From NCBI GenBank assembly GCA_026261815.1, contig JAMPIT010000417.1, positions 1,893,501 through 1,957,500 on the forward strand: a DNA stretch of 64,000 bases, read 5' to 3'. The notes beneath the pieces are model-generated. The model did not search any database, was not told the origin of the DNA, and saw nothing but the letters and a program-made list of their open reading frames with translations. This DNA is from Monarcha castaneiventris obscurior (taxonomy: Eukaryota; Chordata; Aves; Passeriformes; Monarchidae). This document shows, one piece after another, positions 47,991 to 60,189 of the stretch (position 1 is its first letter; every line of letters begins with the position of its first letter). The position numbers and the translations under genes were made by a program.

Positions 47991-49244
47991 CAGAGACAAA
48001 AAATTAAAAAACATTTTAATACTCTTGCCATTTTACCATGCCAAAAGTTAATTAGCAGTATTAACATTCAAGTTTTGAAACCAAAACCAAGGTTGGTTTT
48101 AATGGCTCTAGAAAGTACAAGGCTGCAGAGCAAGGCTAGTCAAAGCAGAATTTCAGTATTTTTAAAAACTAAGAATCCCCAGCATTTAAGACCTTGCTTT
48201 AAGAAAACAACCAGGAGATGTTAGATTGTATGCTTCTAAAGCTTTTTTCTTCTGGTTTATGGGTCTCAAAATTAATATTTTCCCAGAGACTGAGAAGCTA
48301 GAAATAGTATTTAAATGCAAGAAGCAACTCTTACCATTTCAAAACCAAGATCCTTTAAAACCAGCAGGGTACAATGAGCATCCCTGTGAGTGCATGCTGC
48401 TAGTAGTACATGCAACTAGTTGAGGTAATATTTTATTTAATATTCATATAATGCTTACCAAGGGAAAAAAATTTAATCTTTTAAGAAAGTTGCTGCATTA
48501 AGTATTTCCCATAACACAATGAACATGGTTTACTGACATATCTCCAGTAGGCTGTAAGAGGAAAAAAGCAGCCTCCATCCCTCCAAGTGTGAACTGCAGT
48601 ACTGCCAGATTTTAGCAGGGAGGGGAGGAGGCAGCTACCTGCCATCCCATCTCTGCAAAGTGAAGCCCAGCCTCAAGAAATAAGGGGGGGGGGGGGGTAA
48701 ATCTTTTAAGAAGCAAGCCCTAGGGGGTTGGCACAAAAGAGAGTCACCTGTAATTCTAGTCCTAGACCTTACTGTTCCTCTGGGCTTTTCTGGTCTGGAA
48801 GGGACTGTAAAGTGACAGGGAGAAAAAAAAAAAATCAGTTAAGAGGGAAAGGGGGAGGCAAAAGTGCCATACTTACAGAGACAGAGCAAAAAAAGCCAGT
48901 GGCAGGAGAGAGTCCCTGCTAATTGAAGAACTCCCTGCATCTGAGAGTCCTGGAGTCCAAATGCACTCATGGGCAAGTCTAGCACCAAAAAGAGCTCCAA
49001 CAGAAATATAAAAGCATGTCTTTTCCTTTTCTGTTAATATGAACAAACCATACAGAAAACAAACAAAAAAAAAAAAGAAAAGCAACAGATGTCTTGAAGC
49101 AGCATGGAAATTCACAGTTGGTCTTGGACTTGTTGGACTCAAGTAGTAGGTCAAAAACTTAAAAGATTCATCAAATACCCATAACATTTTCCTACTGTGT
49201 GATGCTCCATATATCCATGGTTTCAGCTCACTAAGTGCTTGGAA
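47991..49244. other. Non-genic sequence with poly-purine patches
   Basis: Unique sequence. At 48540-48900 there are several purine-rich runs, including a pure G14 tract, and the stretch GGGAGGGGAGGAGGCAG. No gene recognised. Confidence 0.45.
48684..48697. repeat. G14 homopolymer
   Basis: Fourteen consecutive G follow AGAAATAA. Long pure G runs are rare in vertebrate DNA and prone to length error in sequencing, so the exact length should not be trusted. Confidence 0.85.
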
Positions 49245-49788
49245 ACACTGTGTCTTCAGAGGTGAGGCTGCACCTTGAGTTCTGTGTCCAGTGCTGGGCT
49301 CCTCAGTTCAGGAAGGACGTTGAGAGGCATGAACGCGTCCAGAGGAGGGCGACAAGGCTGGTGAGGGGCTTGGAGCACAAGCCCTATGAGGAACGGCTGA
49401 GGGAGCTGGGGTTGTTTAGCCTGGAGAAAAGGAGACTCAGAGGTGACCTTATCACTCTCTACAAGTTCTTGAAAGATGGTTGTAGTGAGGTGGGGGTTGG
49501 TCTCTTTTTCCAGGCAACAAATGACAGAACAAGAGGACACAGTCTTAAGCTGAGCCAAGGGAAATTTAGGTTGGATGTGAGGAGAAAGTTTTTTACTGAA
49601 AGAGTGATAAAGTTGTGGAATCGTCTGCCTGGGGAGGTGGTGGAGTCACCATCCCTGGATGTGTTTAAAAAAAGATTGGATGTGGCACTCAGTGCCATGG
49701 TTTAGTTGAGGTGATGTTAGGGCATGGGTTGGACTCAGTGGTCTTGAAGGTCTCTTCCAACCTGGTAATTCTGTGATTCTGTGATTGA
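49245..49788 (+). mobile_element. CR1 LINE copy, 5' truncated, best preserved in the window
   Basis: About 540 bases of the CR1 3' part lie in forward orientation. The C-terminal ORF2 region (described separately) is uninterrupted. After its stop the 3' UTR reads GGCATGGGTTGGACTCAGTG, then GGTCTCTTCCAACCTGGTAA. The copy ends with two ATTCTGTG units at about 49768-49786, the microsatellite-like terminus that CR1 reverse transcriptase recognises. Lack of stops and frameshifts and the clean terminus make it the youngest CR1 insertion here. It still cannot move by itself, since ORF1 and most of ORF2, including endonuclease and catalytic domains, are missing. The 5' break is near 49240-49250. Confidence 0.95.
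49251..49705 (+). pseudogene. CR1 ORF2 C-terminal fragment (reverse transcriptase protein tail)
   Basis: About 150 codons are open without a break up to the natural TAG stop at 49703-49705. Recognisable family blocks in order are [73 protein letters not shown] and [20 protein letters not shown]. These form the region downstream of the polymerase catalytic core in CR1 ORF2. The endonuclease and the reverse transcriptase core motif carrying the catalytic aspartates are absent, so the product would not be active. The frame has no cellular promoter or real start. It is open at the 5' end by truncation, and the first in-frame base is set by the insertion boundary. It overlaps a shadow frame on the minus strand that has no meaning. 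Confidence 0.9.
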
Positions 49789-52700
49789 AATGAGTTAGTG
49801 TTGGTTCAGGAACCTCAGTTCCTCAGGCTGAGGGAATGCTATGGAACTGCCTGAAGAAGAAAGTTTGTCTCTGACCAGACAGCATAAATGCTATGATGAC
49901 CAGATACGAGGTTATGTCAATGCCAATAGGAAGTTAAGGCCATTCTGCACTGCCACAGAAAGTTTTTTTAATTTACTGGAAGTGGGTAGAGCATGATCTG
50001 CCCACACTGCTCCCTGGGGCTGGCAGCAGTCTCCCTCCTCCTGCTCTGCCATCCCCGCCTTACATAAGCAAAGGTAACCCAGAGGTCATGGCAATTTCTG
50101 TCTGAATACATGTCATACAAGATATCTCCTGGCTCAGGAGCCCTTTTTTGTTTGCTTCAGATACTGCTGCCTGATAAGGGAAGCAGAATCCTTTTAGCCT
50201 TGAGAATGGACTGTGCTTACAAAGACATCCCCATCTCCAAGTCCTTACTTGTCAACAGGCTTGGGCTGGAGGACAAACACAAGCCATCTCTGCTTCACTT
50301 TGCCATGGGGGCCAAAGAAAAGGGTTTCAATCTTCATCATAAACCAGCATATTTAATATGTAGTTGTCAGCAGTAAATTTCTGATTAACTGGATGAAATG
50401 AATTTATTTCTGATTTTCTATTTGTAGGATCATTCTAAAGACAAATGAGACAAGAATCAAGAAATAAAAATAGGTAACATCAGTAAATTTCATAAATCAG
50501 AAAAAAGCAGAACTAATCTCTTTCCAGTTGTCTTTGCCAGTATAAGGCACAACCATATGAAGTTTTTATGGCTATGGGCTGAATATTTGCTCCATAGGGC
50601 ACAGAAGAAAGGGGGAGACCACAAGGCTTCTCACTCCTTTTCTCCTTAGTTCTCCTCCCCATTAATCAAATCATGCCCAGTCATGTGGCATGTATGGTAT
50701 GGTAGCTACATGACCAAAGAATCTCCCTCCATTTTGGATCTTTTCTCTGTCTGTGAGAGTCATTCTGCAACTCTCCAACAGCAAGAAATCAACCACAGAC
50801 CAGTCTATGCCTGCATAAGAGATGTGGGTTTGGCAAGGAGAGTTTGAAAGACTACAAAAGAGGAAAATCAAAGTGCAAAATCTACAGGTGTTGAAAGAAA
50901 CCCAGTAATAACCTGCTGGGAGCACACAGATTCACTGGAATGAGATTATGGGCTGTCAGTTTCCATCAGTCCTCTCAACTGATTGCCGCATTTGATACCT
51001 GCAAGCAAGATTCTCAGGTGATGGCAGATGAATACAACTCATTTCTTCCATCGTTTGAAAGTCATTAGCATTAGAGCACTGCATGCACCACAAGCATCAA
51101 ATTAAGCACCCATCACAGGATCAATCCCCATTATCCCCTGGGTATTTGTAAATAAACACTGCAAATTAAGTATTTCAGTGAAAGCACATATGATTTGTTT
51201 TCTTGGTTAGCAATGATTTAATTATGCCCATTTTTAAAACACAAGATAAACAAAAGTTCTCTTTTTCACATAGCTAACAAATCAGTATTTTACCCCTCCC
51301 TGTTACAATTGCAAAATTATGATGTGAGTGTAGAAACTGAAATCCAGCTTTAAAATCATATCTCATTTGGTTACTTTTAACCCATTAATATTTGCATTAC
51401 TAAGGAGTACTTGAAGCAGTAGGAAACTACAATTCACAAACAACCATAAGTAGCAGGAAAGGGGGAAAATGCAGCAGTACCAACTTTCAAATATTTTTAT
51501 CCATCTGTACCATATGAAAATCAAGACATGCTCTAACTTCATGCTCCCAGCCTGTCACAGCACTACACAGATTGCTAGATCAAGGCATTCAGAAGCACAG
51601 CATGGGCTGAAGAATCTTTTATGATATTTTGATTTGTTGACCAAAGGCACACAGTCTAGAATACCAGGGCAACACAAGTATCACCAAGCATGGAACAAAC
51701 AGGCTCTGTCTGTTTGCCAAGTCACCTGACTGTCAGACTCTTTAAAACAATTGACACTGGGAGAATAAATCTGGGGAATACATCCCCTCATTCAGGGGAT
51801 GCCTCAGAGAGATAGCAAATCTATTCAAGGTGTTGCCATGTACAAGAAAATATACAGAACAATAAGCAGAGGAAGCAGCAAAACACTCCACAGCATATGG
51901 TTTATGTAAATTGAAACTGAAGTCTGTATTCAGAAAATGAGAACAAAATGTAATATTTGTTGAATTCTATTCACTTGGAACATAAAGCTGGAATTATAAT
52001 AACAGGTGTTCTCAGATATATGTTTGAATGCCAGGAAATTAATGCTCTACAATCTTTGTCTAGTACAAAGTATATGCTAGCAATTTAGCCCAAAATTAGC
52101 ATTTCTTTGTCTCCCAAGACTGGTTGGTTTTTTTTTTAATCCAGGCCAGTTTATCTTCTGCTACCATTCTATATATTGTACACATAGCATCTTTCACACA
52201 GTATTCCACAAAAAAACCCCCAAACCCCCAAACTTTTAATAAAAATGGGTAAGAGTAAATCTTTTAAAACTCTAACATCCCCAGATGTTACTACAGATAA
52301 CCACCACACACTACCCCACAAGTGGAAAAGGACAAGGTAAACCTAATGCTAGACTTATGTATTTCCAAAAGGACCTATTGCCACAAAGGATTAAATTATT
52401 TTCTCTCTGTGAAAAAAGTACACAAACACTACTGAAACTAGAACTATAGGTTCTTGGCCCCTTCATAACCTATTCTATGCAAGCCGCTTCAGAGCATTGT
52501 GCCCCCTCTTTCACAGCTGTATACAATCTCCAAAGTAGCTGGTATGCTGATAGACTCAAAATATTATTTGTGAAGTTCTTTGTGAACCACTATCATACTG
52601 CAGAGCAGTTGTAGTTCCAGTTCCACAAGTTGCTTTAGTCCCAGCAGGTCATTAAAACAAGGGAGGCACTTTATACATTTCATCTTTTAATAAGTTAGAA

Positions 52701-53408
52701 GCTATGATTCTGTACAAAAAGTCACCCTTGTGGCCCCTTCACAAGCCATGTACACTGTCCTAATTACTTCAAGTAACTAAATTCAGTTGTGTAATTCTGA
52801 GCCAATTATTTTTTTTCCCCAAGTCGGCAGTCAGGATTTTAATGGAAAATGTGCAGATGTGAATACCCAACTGTGTGCCTTCTCTTATGTATATGTTCAT
52901 GCTTCATAAACCTTCTGCCACAATTTAATTTTCACTGGATCATAAATATCTGAAGAAAATTGAACTCAGAGGATTTTCACAGAGTAAACACTTTAAACCT
53001 CAGAGCTCGAGTCTACTCCCTGCTGTTTTGCAAGCAGTTTCCAGCAGTGAAATACATTCTGGGGCTACCAAACACAGGACTTGTCACCTAGTGATGGATT
53101 TCTCCATCTTCCCAAACAGGTCACAGATACTTGTTTCAGCCAAGGATTGCATATTCTTACCATCTACCCCAGCCAATTCTTTTTCCTCATCTGTGGGCCA
53201 GATACAAATCAAAATTCAGGAGAAACACTCCATAGTGAATCAATACTCACCAACCAAACACCTCTTATGAGAACGGTTTGGCAACATTTTTGCCATCTGA
53301 TCTTCCCAGAGAAGTGGGGGACAGCTTTAAATCTGCTTTGCATCCCTTCAGAGCAAACTACTGAAATATTCAGGTAAACATGAACCCAGCCTTTTGCTCC
53401 AGCCTTAC
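49789..53408. other. Non-genic sequence
   Basis: Unique AT-rich sequence. Open frames are at most 88 codons. I see no transposon signature and no convincing splice pair. Confidence 0.5.
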
Positions 53409-53444
53409 CTTTTTCCCAGTCAGGGCTGTCTCCCTCAGGTAACT
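53409..53444 (-). other. Candidate 36-nt microexon (speculative)
   Basis: On the minus strand a pyrimidine-rich stretch ending CTTTGCTAG precedes 36 bases that end at AAAAAG followed by GTAAGG, a good donor. Read in the open frame the segment gives LPEGDSPDWEK. It is symmetric: one base of a split codon stays at the donor side and two at the acceptor side, so it could be included or skipped without frame change, as microexons often are. No partner exon is identified. A donor-like site on the same strand at about 53243-53250 is a possible neighbour. This could well be coincidence. Confidence 0.1.
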
Positions 53445-56400
53445 CTAGCAAAGGAAATTTTCACCTTTATGGCCAAATCCCAAAGTTCTGTGACAGTATT
53501 TACAACTGACATAAGCAGCTGTTAATAATCCCTTTATGAATCTGCAAGGAATCCAAGCCTGAATCCAATTCTGCAGTCATTACTTCTGAAGCCACAGGAC
53601 CACTTCCTAAGGAGAAAGATCTCTAAAAATATCAGAAAAAGCTGTTGTGACTGAGTCACTGGTTTAAGCTTGTTTCATTCCAAAGGTACTTTTGGGAAGT
53701 TTGTCTCTGTCCATGTGCTGTCCTGGGGAAAAAAATCTCAGCAATCTCAACAAAAACAGAGAAGAAATAAGTTTTTGTATTGACTGCAAAAGAATAGCCA
53801 AATTCATTCCAAGGACAGAACTAGGCTGGAAACTAACACAAGAATGTAGTTCCAGTAGAAAGATGTTTTGACCCTGAGAAGAAGTCTGAAGGCAAAACCA
53901 CCTCAGATGGGAATCTTGCTTTTAACCAAGAGTCACTGCTGCTTTCCCACACAGATGTAAATCAGGATCCTGTAGATGCAATAAAAAGCAAAAAGCTCAT
54001 ATACCAGCAAACAAACAACAAAAAACCCCAACCAAAATCTATTCCAAATGAATATGAAAATGGTATCATCTCTAAAAGATGAAAGGGGTATTTGTACCCC
54101 AATTTACAATTCCTAAAATCATGCCTATTTTCCCCTTGTTATCTTGTTTCCAAATTGTTATTTCTCCCCATTCTTCTCAAGAGCTAGATCTCTGGGCCTA
54201 CGTGTAGCCAAGCAAATTCAGTCTGAGTACAAAAACCAGACGACTACTTTAGTTTCTGAAAAACACAGGTGAAGACATGTCTTCGAGAAGGCTGCAGATA
54301 TTTCTGTACTTCTCACCTCTAGTGCTTACACACCTTGGTGTCAACCTCACATAGCTTTCCAGACCTTCATCTGTCATAGTATGTACTAGACACTGTAATA
54401 AAGAGTCAGCTCTAAGCTTCTCACTTGCAGCCAGCACTGCCAGGCACAGCTCCATGTGAAGGAGAGTGGAGCAGATGCCTCAGGCACCACACTGAAAAAA
54501 AATGAGTTTTCAGGAGCCAGGGAAGACAACCCAGAGGTGCACGGAAGTTGTGTAAGAAGCACAAAGAAGCCCTTTTGGAGGCTGTAATCAGAGTCCTTTT
54601 TTCTCTGAGGTCTATGGGATATCTCACCCCAGTAATCAGTGCCCACTGTGAGGCCAAAGCAGTTCTTGAGGACTGCTGTGCTGCATTGGTGGCCGTGTCT
54701 TGAGGCAGCTGGGGTGTCAGAGCAACATGCATGTGAGACAACACATGCTGTTACGAGAGCAACATGATGGTCTCCACCTCTCCTTTCCCATGGAGTACTG
54801 AGCACTGCTCATGGTCTGCATATACACATAAACATGCTCATTCCTGCCCTGAGATCATTCCAGACAGAGGCAGAAGTCACCATGCTTGGTGAGTCCTTGT
54901 TGGTATGTGCAGAACCACACACAGGACTTCAGCTGAGGATATGGAAAAAGCTCCTCTATGAGCAGAAGTAAGCAAGTGTGAAAAGTGAGCAATGGATGAG
55001 AGGAATAAATGTGACGTGACACTGAGATGCTCTGCAGATCTGTGTGAGGACCCCTCAGTGGCATTTAAATCAGTTCTTTCCGGCAGCCATAGAGCATGCA
55101 ACATTAGGATTCCTGCTGGTCTAATTTAGTGCAGACAGAAAAACAGCTTTAGCACCCAATTAAACAAATTTTTCTCCACCATACACTTTGCTCTATTGTC
55201 TGTAAAAACTGCCCCAGCTGCCGGTGGTTAAAAGCCACCCCTGTTGCATGGCCCAGTTCAACTGTGGTACTTGTTGGCAGTGATGGCCAGGAGGACAAAA
55301 GTATAAAGGGGCTAAAATGTAGAAATCTCATGGAGGCTGTGAGAATCAGTAGCAAGAATGGCAGCTTGGATGTAACTCTTGGCTTAGGACACTCTCCTAA
55401 CAACCCTGATGAGGGCTATAGCAGCAGTGACCCCTTCCATATGTACCTATAGCTGTACCTGTATATACACACCTGTGCAGCCTGATGCTTAAATTTGTGT
55501 TCTAGTATCTGATACTGATTGTCACAAGAGACCTACAGCATGTCCTGGTATGGCCGTTATTCTACCACAGACAGATAATCAATCGCATCTCTTCTCATGA
55601 CTCCTGAGTGCCTACGCGTGCTTTTTCAGCAGGAGATGCAGAATATACATATGCCCACGATGTCCTAGAGAACGGACAGCTAATGGCCGGCTAGATCCAG
55701 CTGCATCAGCAATGTCCTGAGGCACGCTGCCACCTTGTTGTAGTTTAGAGAGATGACAGCGAGCACCCTTTACTCCTTCAGCTTCATTCACAGCAAGGTC
55801 ATCTGGCACCCAGAAAAGTGTTGCTGTGTTTGTTGTTGCAGAGGATGAAGGTGCTGGCTATTTATCAGTAGAATCTGGGAGTTCTGCAGGACATGATAAT
55901 TCAATTTGGATGCATTGAAAAAAAGTACTTTTCCCCCTTTCAGCCCCTATGCTACAAACGTACTTAAAAGCACGTATCATTTGATGGGTTCTGGTTTGTC
56001 TAGTGCAATACATGCTTATCTAAAACCAGAAACAGTGTTTCACAACAAGCAGGATAATACATCTAGAGTGCCTAAGTCAGCCTAAGGATTCTGACTTCCT
56101 CAAAATCTGGACTGTGTTGCTCTGGGTAAATTCAGTATGAAACACTGTCACTCACTACACATGGACGTGAAAACACGCCAACCTATAGGAGGCAAAGGAA
56201 TGAAGAATTCGGTCCTTAAGGTGAATGTCGTCCGCTGACACATCTGCCTGTTCAGAACATCCTCTGTGCACGTCTTGGAGCTTATACACATGCACAAGTT
56301 TAATGGATTCAGCTTAAAAGAGCCAGTTTTAAGAGCTGTTTTTTTACCCACATAACCCTGGATTAAAGTGGCTTAAAAGTATACAGTCATATAGCTTTAT

Positions 56401-57301
56401 CTCCAGTGATACAGAAACATTCCCATAATTGACACTGCCCTGTATCATGGTCAGTCTCTCACAGTGGTTCTCTCCAGAGTACAGGTTGGGCTTTTCTTTC
56501 TATTTCCTGAGGTACTTGTAGAGTTTATACAAAGAATCTAGGAACAATTACCACAAGGCAGGCAAAGCAAGAGGGCAAGTTAACTAGTTAAAGAACACGA
56601 AATTTATTGTTTCTGTGCCTCAGGATAGGATTCCAGATGTTTTGTAAGGAAACAGAAGACAAGACAGTAAGACATCAGGAAATACATCTTAGTGCTAATA
56701 ATCTGAAAGCTCTGTTCTTGTAAAACAGAAGGATACAGTCCAAAAATAAGGTGCTTGAAAAAGTTTTAGAAAAAAGAAAGGCTACAGGTGAACTAATTTT
56801 TTTAGCTTCAATCATTCAAAATGCAGAACTTAGAGAATTTATTTAAGACAATATGAACTGTTCAGACCTTTCCTGATATCTTTTCTTTTCTGGCTGTCAG
56901 CAAGAAGAAGACATTACCTTATGTCATACAGTCTGTTGCTGAGAGACTTGACGGTGCTGTCCATCCCATCCTTTCTTTCCTTCACCTTAATTAGAATTGA
57001 AGACTGAAAATATGTGGCTCTCAGCACTCAGGAGATATGTAAATTACAAGGGAAAAACAGCTAAGGGCTTGCCTGCATGTGTTGCACATCAGATAAGGCA
57101 ACACTCTTTCCTTCCCCTCTGCTATTACAGCGTTTCCACTGCAGCGTGTTTGGCTTCACAAAGATACACAATACCACAAAAGCTATTTATGCACCCTTAT
57201 ATCAGTGCATACACAGTGGTAACAACACAAGACTGTAGTAACTGGGAACATTTTGATATGACATTTTACTAAAGGAAACCTTACTCCTTTGATTTCTGCA
57301 G
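53445..57301. other. Non-genic sequence with a GC-richer patch
   Basis: No recognised gene. At 54380-54830 the GC level rises, and minus-strand open frames of 139 and 107 codons overlap each other in different frames. Neither resembles a known protein. Around 55560-55810 the sequence is CpG-bearing (for example GCCTACGCGTGC) with a minus-strand frame of 65 codons and no known content. Confidence 0.45.
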
Positions 57302-57404
57302 GAAGGGGAGGAGCTACTCAAAAGCTTCAGACCTGTGGTTAAAGCACTGATGGGAGACCAGAGCTCTACCTTTGAAGATGAAATGTCATTTTGGATGCTC
57401 ATTT
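57302..57404 (+). other. Candidate exon after a strong acceptor, or an old SINE fragment
   Basis: ACTCCTTTGATTTCTGCAG ends at 57301 and is a near-consensus acceptor. From 57302 a frame stays open for 34 codons (starting EGEELLKSFRPVVKALMGDQ) to a TAA at 57402-57404. An alternative reading is possible: GTGGTTAAAGCACTGATGGG at about 57338-57357, followed by AGACCAGAGCTCTACC, resembles the tRNA-derived head of MIR-type SINEs. If so, the acceptor and open frame would be incidental. I cannot decide between them by eye. Confidence 0.15.
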
Positions 57405-57539
57405 AAAATTAGGTTTAATCGATTCACTTGCATAACAAAGACAGTAGCTTCTGAACAAAGTGCTCACCAAAAGGAAGTGAAACCGCTGACACAATGTGAA
57501 GAGCTGAAAACAAAGTGACGCAGCTAACGCACATTTCAG

Positions 57540-57770
57540 GGACATGGGGCATCTTGATTTTCAATGGTTTCTGCCTAATGCTGTCGTGCAAAGGCTCTTC
57601 AGAAACCATGGAATGGTTCTCAAAACACCCAGCTCTGGCCACTGATGTTGAAAGACACCGAGAGACTTCATCTGTCACAGAATACTCTAAAATTTGTCCC
57701 TGTATCAACTATTTCTGTTTGAGTGAGATAATAAGAAGAATAATCACTGCCGTAGCACTTGATGGCCTTG
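57540..57770 (+). other. Candidate exon with consensus donor (possible novel transcript)
   Basis: The 3' boundary GGCCTTG followed by GTAAGTGAAA at 57771 is close to the ideal vertebrate donor. A branch-like CAGCTAAC and ACATTTCAG upstream give a possible acceptor at 57539. The whole 231-base interval is open in one frame; the peptide includes SETMEWFSKHPALATDVERH. The pyrimidine tract is weak, so the 5' boundary is less certain than the donor. The frame leaves one base (G) at the donor, which fits the open frames of the segments at 58270 and 63309. I recognise no protein family. Minus-strand frames overlap the same DNA. Confidence 0.2.
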
Positions 57771-58269
57771 GTAAGTGAAAAATTGATCAATATTTTTCTT
57801 TTCTCCCACCCCCAAGAGAATTTGGCTCTGTTACAAATTGAAAACAAGCATTCTTTAAATTCCTAGAAAAACAAAAAATTCAAAGTGTTCTCAACAAAAT
57901 AATATATTATTGTTTAAAACTTTTAATTTTAATCAAAATAAAATAAGGTGACTAGAAAAAAAATTATACCTTGGATTTTCAGGCCAAAAAATCTGACTAA
58001 TATCTCATTCATATGGAATGTGATAGGGCCACCAAATCTGCTTTTTCTCTTGGAAGAAAATCTGTTCCACTTTATATCTTTAAAGATTTGATTACCTTAA
58101 CTTTATGTTTTATTCCATGAAGGAATTAAACTAAGGTAAAGTGGCAGCAGATAATCAGAGGCAGTACTGACCCTCAGCAATAACTTGAGCTGATGTGCAC
58201 TCCTGGTGTTATGAGGAAGGATGCTAGTCCACTGCAACATCCCCCTTCCCTTCTCTTTTCCCCAAACAG
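57771..58269. other. Putative intron or non-genic sequence
   Basis: AT-rich, with long A and T mixed runs at 57830-57970. It ends in a long pyrimidine tract (58240-58263) and AAACAG. Confidence 0.3.
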
Positions 58270-58515
58270 ATATGTTTGTATTTGGCCCCTTGGTGTGGAC
58301 TGATAATGTTGTATATTTTGTAAAACTAGTTCTTGTGCTTATAAATGGAAATAATATTTCATCTGGTATAAAAAACCATGCTGAGGTACATACTGCAACT
58401 TCATTTTCTTCCTGTATTTTTGTGTCGAATACTGTTCTGTATCTTCAGGGGTTTGAGCTCTTACTTCTAGATAATTTGATATAACTAACCTAATAAACTG
58501 TCCCCAGATAAACAC
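58270..58515 (+). other. Candidate 3' terminal exon with poly(A) signal
   Basis: The upstream tract CCCCCTTCCCTTCTCTTTTC then CCCAAACAG (ending 58269) is the strongest acceptor I see in the window. The segment that follows has 3'-UTR-like texture (GTTGTATATTTTGTAAAACT, CTTATAAATGGAAATAATAT). A canonical AATAAA at 58492-58497 would set cleavage at about 58510-58520. A frame with two leading bases is open for 71 codons to TAA at 58482-58484, compatible in phase with the donor at 57771. It could equally be a non-coding RNA end. No encoded poly(A) stretch follows, so it is not obviously a processed pseudogene. Confidence 0.25.
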
Positions 58516-60189
58516 ATGAATGGAAGTTACCACCTTTGCTAGTAAAAAAGGCTATTTAAGTCATATAGTACAGAGAAAAAAAACATCAGCTCCTCTCTGA
58601 CACCATTTGGGAAAGAAATACAGTGTTAGAGACACACAGGTATCATGGTTTTACTTGCCACAATTGTAGCAACTAGGCTTATTGGAGTACAAGATGCTAA
58701 CAAAGAGCAGCAGAGCCTGTTTTTCAAATTATTTTGTTCCTTTGATGGCAATTTTTAGACAGCCGCTTTCAGAGCTTCCTCTTTCTTGTTCACCAAATCA
58801 CTCTTAGAAATATTGCAACAGGAACAAGCAAGTCCTTTTAAAACCACGCTAAGAACATCACTATGAACTGCATCTTTAAATAAATTGTTGTCCTCTTTAG
58901 AAGGAAGTTCTGGCTGTGACAGACAGTCTTTGTAAGACAACTAATGGTATTTTGACTTGTAGTTCATGGGTCTTTCCCAGCACTAATGAGGGCAGCCTCC
59001 CAGCCCTGCTGCAAGGACAGGGGTTGTTTTTTCTCCTGCTATGGGGGAAGAGAGACTGTGAAACAACATGAGTGCCTTGTGGGTCACAGAGGAAGTTTGG
59101 GGTACAGCTGAGCTCAACTAATGGCGCTCCCAGCCGTCAGATCCACCTCATGAACCAAGCCCAGCAATCACTTCTTCCCAGACAGACTGGTCACTGCTGC
59201 TGCCCATAGTGAAATTCTTCAGCCAGACGAAAACTGGAGGGGAAGGGACAAATCTTCGACACTTTTTTGGCCTTTTCTAGCTCTTTACCTTCTGAAGATC
59301 TTAAGCACTTGATTATCAGTGGTAAACAAGGAGACAGATCAACCCCTCCATTTCAAGCCAGCTGGTAGTGCCAAACAGGCACTGCACCATCACAACAGGA
59401 AGTTCTTCTTATGACCTGCCAATGCTATGACACAATAGGAAGTCGATTCAGCAGGATCCTCCTCCTTGCAGATCATGCAGAAACATTATGAACTCTAGAA
59501 AATTAGAATCATTGCCCACCTGTAACTCAAACAATCAAAAGGCACAGATGCTGAGCTGGCCCTGCTGTCCTGTAGCACAGTAAAAAACATTTAGTAATAT
59601 ATATATTGCCAAGTTATTTATTACTGAATCATACTGCATCCATACATATCCTAAGCAATCTGTTGCTATGTGCTGATTTATTTAATAACTTAATGGATTT
59701 TGAATAGTTTCCAGAAAGGAATACTGGACCTGAAGGTTATGTTGTTATTTTGTTCAAATTAAGCAATAACTGAAAAAAACTCTCATGAGTCCTCAGCAGA
59801 GGTGGGAAAAATATAATTCTTCATTGTGGCAGACCTTGAAATCAGATCAAATGCAACTGAGAAGCAGCCTGTTTTGAACGGCAAGAGTAGGTGAAAAGAA
59901 TTATTTACTCTTATGCTCCTAAAGTGAGATTACATCCACAGCTTGGAGAGACTGGTTCAGAAACAATCATAGTCAAATCTTTCACAAGATGTGCACTGTT
60001 CAGTATAAAATAAATCTTTGAACTGGATGATCTTTGGAGATTTATTCTGTCATACCTTCAGTCCTGTAATTTTGCATCATCAAAGTGAAACCGAAATAAC
60101 CAATTTTAGCCTTAGCTAAATGAAAACAGATCTTGTTCTATTTCTGTAGACTGTTTTGCATTAAAATATGTCAAAATATCTTGCAGAGT
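58516..60189. other. Non-genic sequence
   Basis: Unique sequence. Nothing recognised. A stretch at 58645-58680 loosely recalls the start of some avian retroviral LTRs but is too weak to call. Confidence 0.4.

Noticed and set aside
49256..49698. Minus-strand open frames (100 and 79 codons) across the young CR1
   Set aside because: They are antisense shadows of the conserved CR1 ORF2 frame.
54386..54805. 139- and 107-codon minus-strand open frames
   Set aside because: They overlap in two different frames in a GC-richer patch where stops are rarer. Neither shows a known motif.
58645..58685. Resemblance to the start of an avian ERV LTR (ATCATGGTTTTACTTGCC)
   Set aside because: Similarity is short and gapped, and no matching 3' end, TATA box or poly(A) signal follows at a suitable distance.
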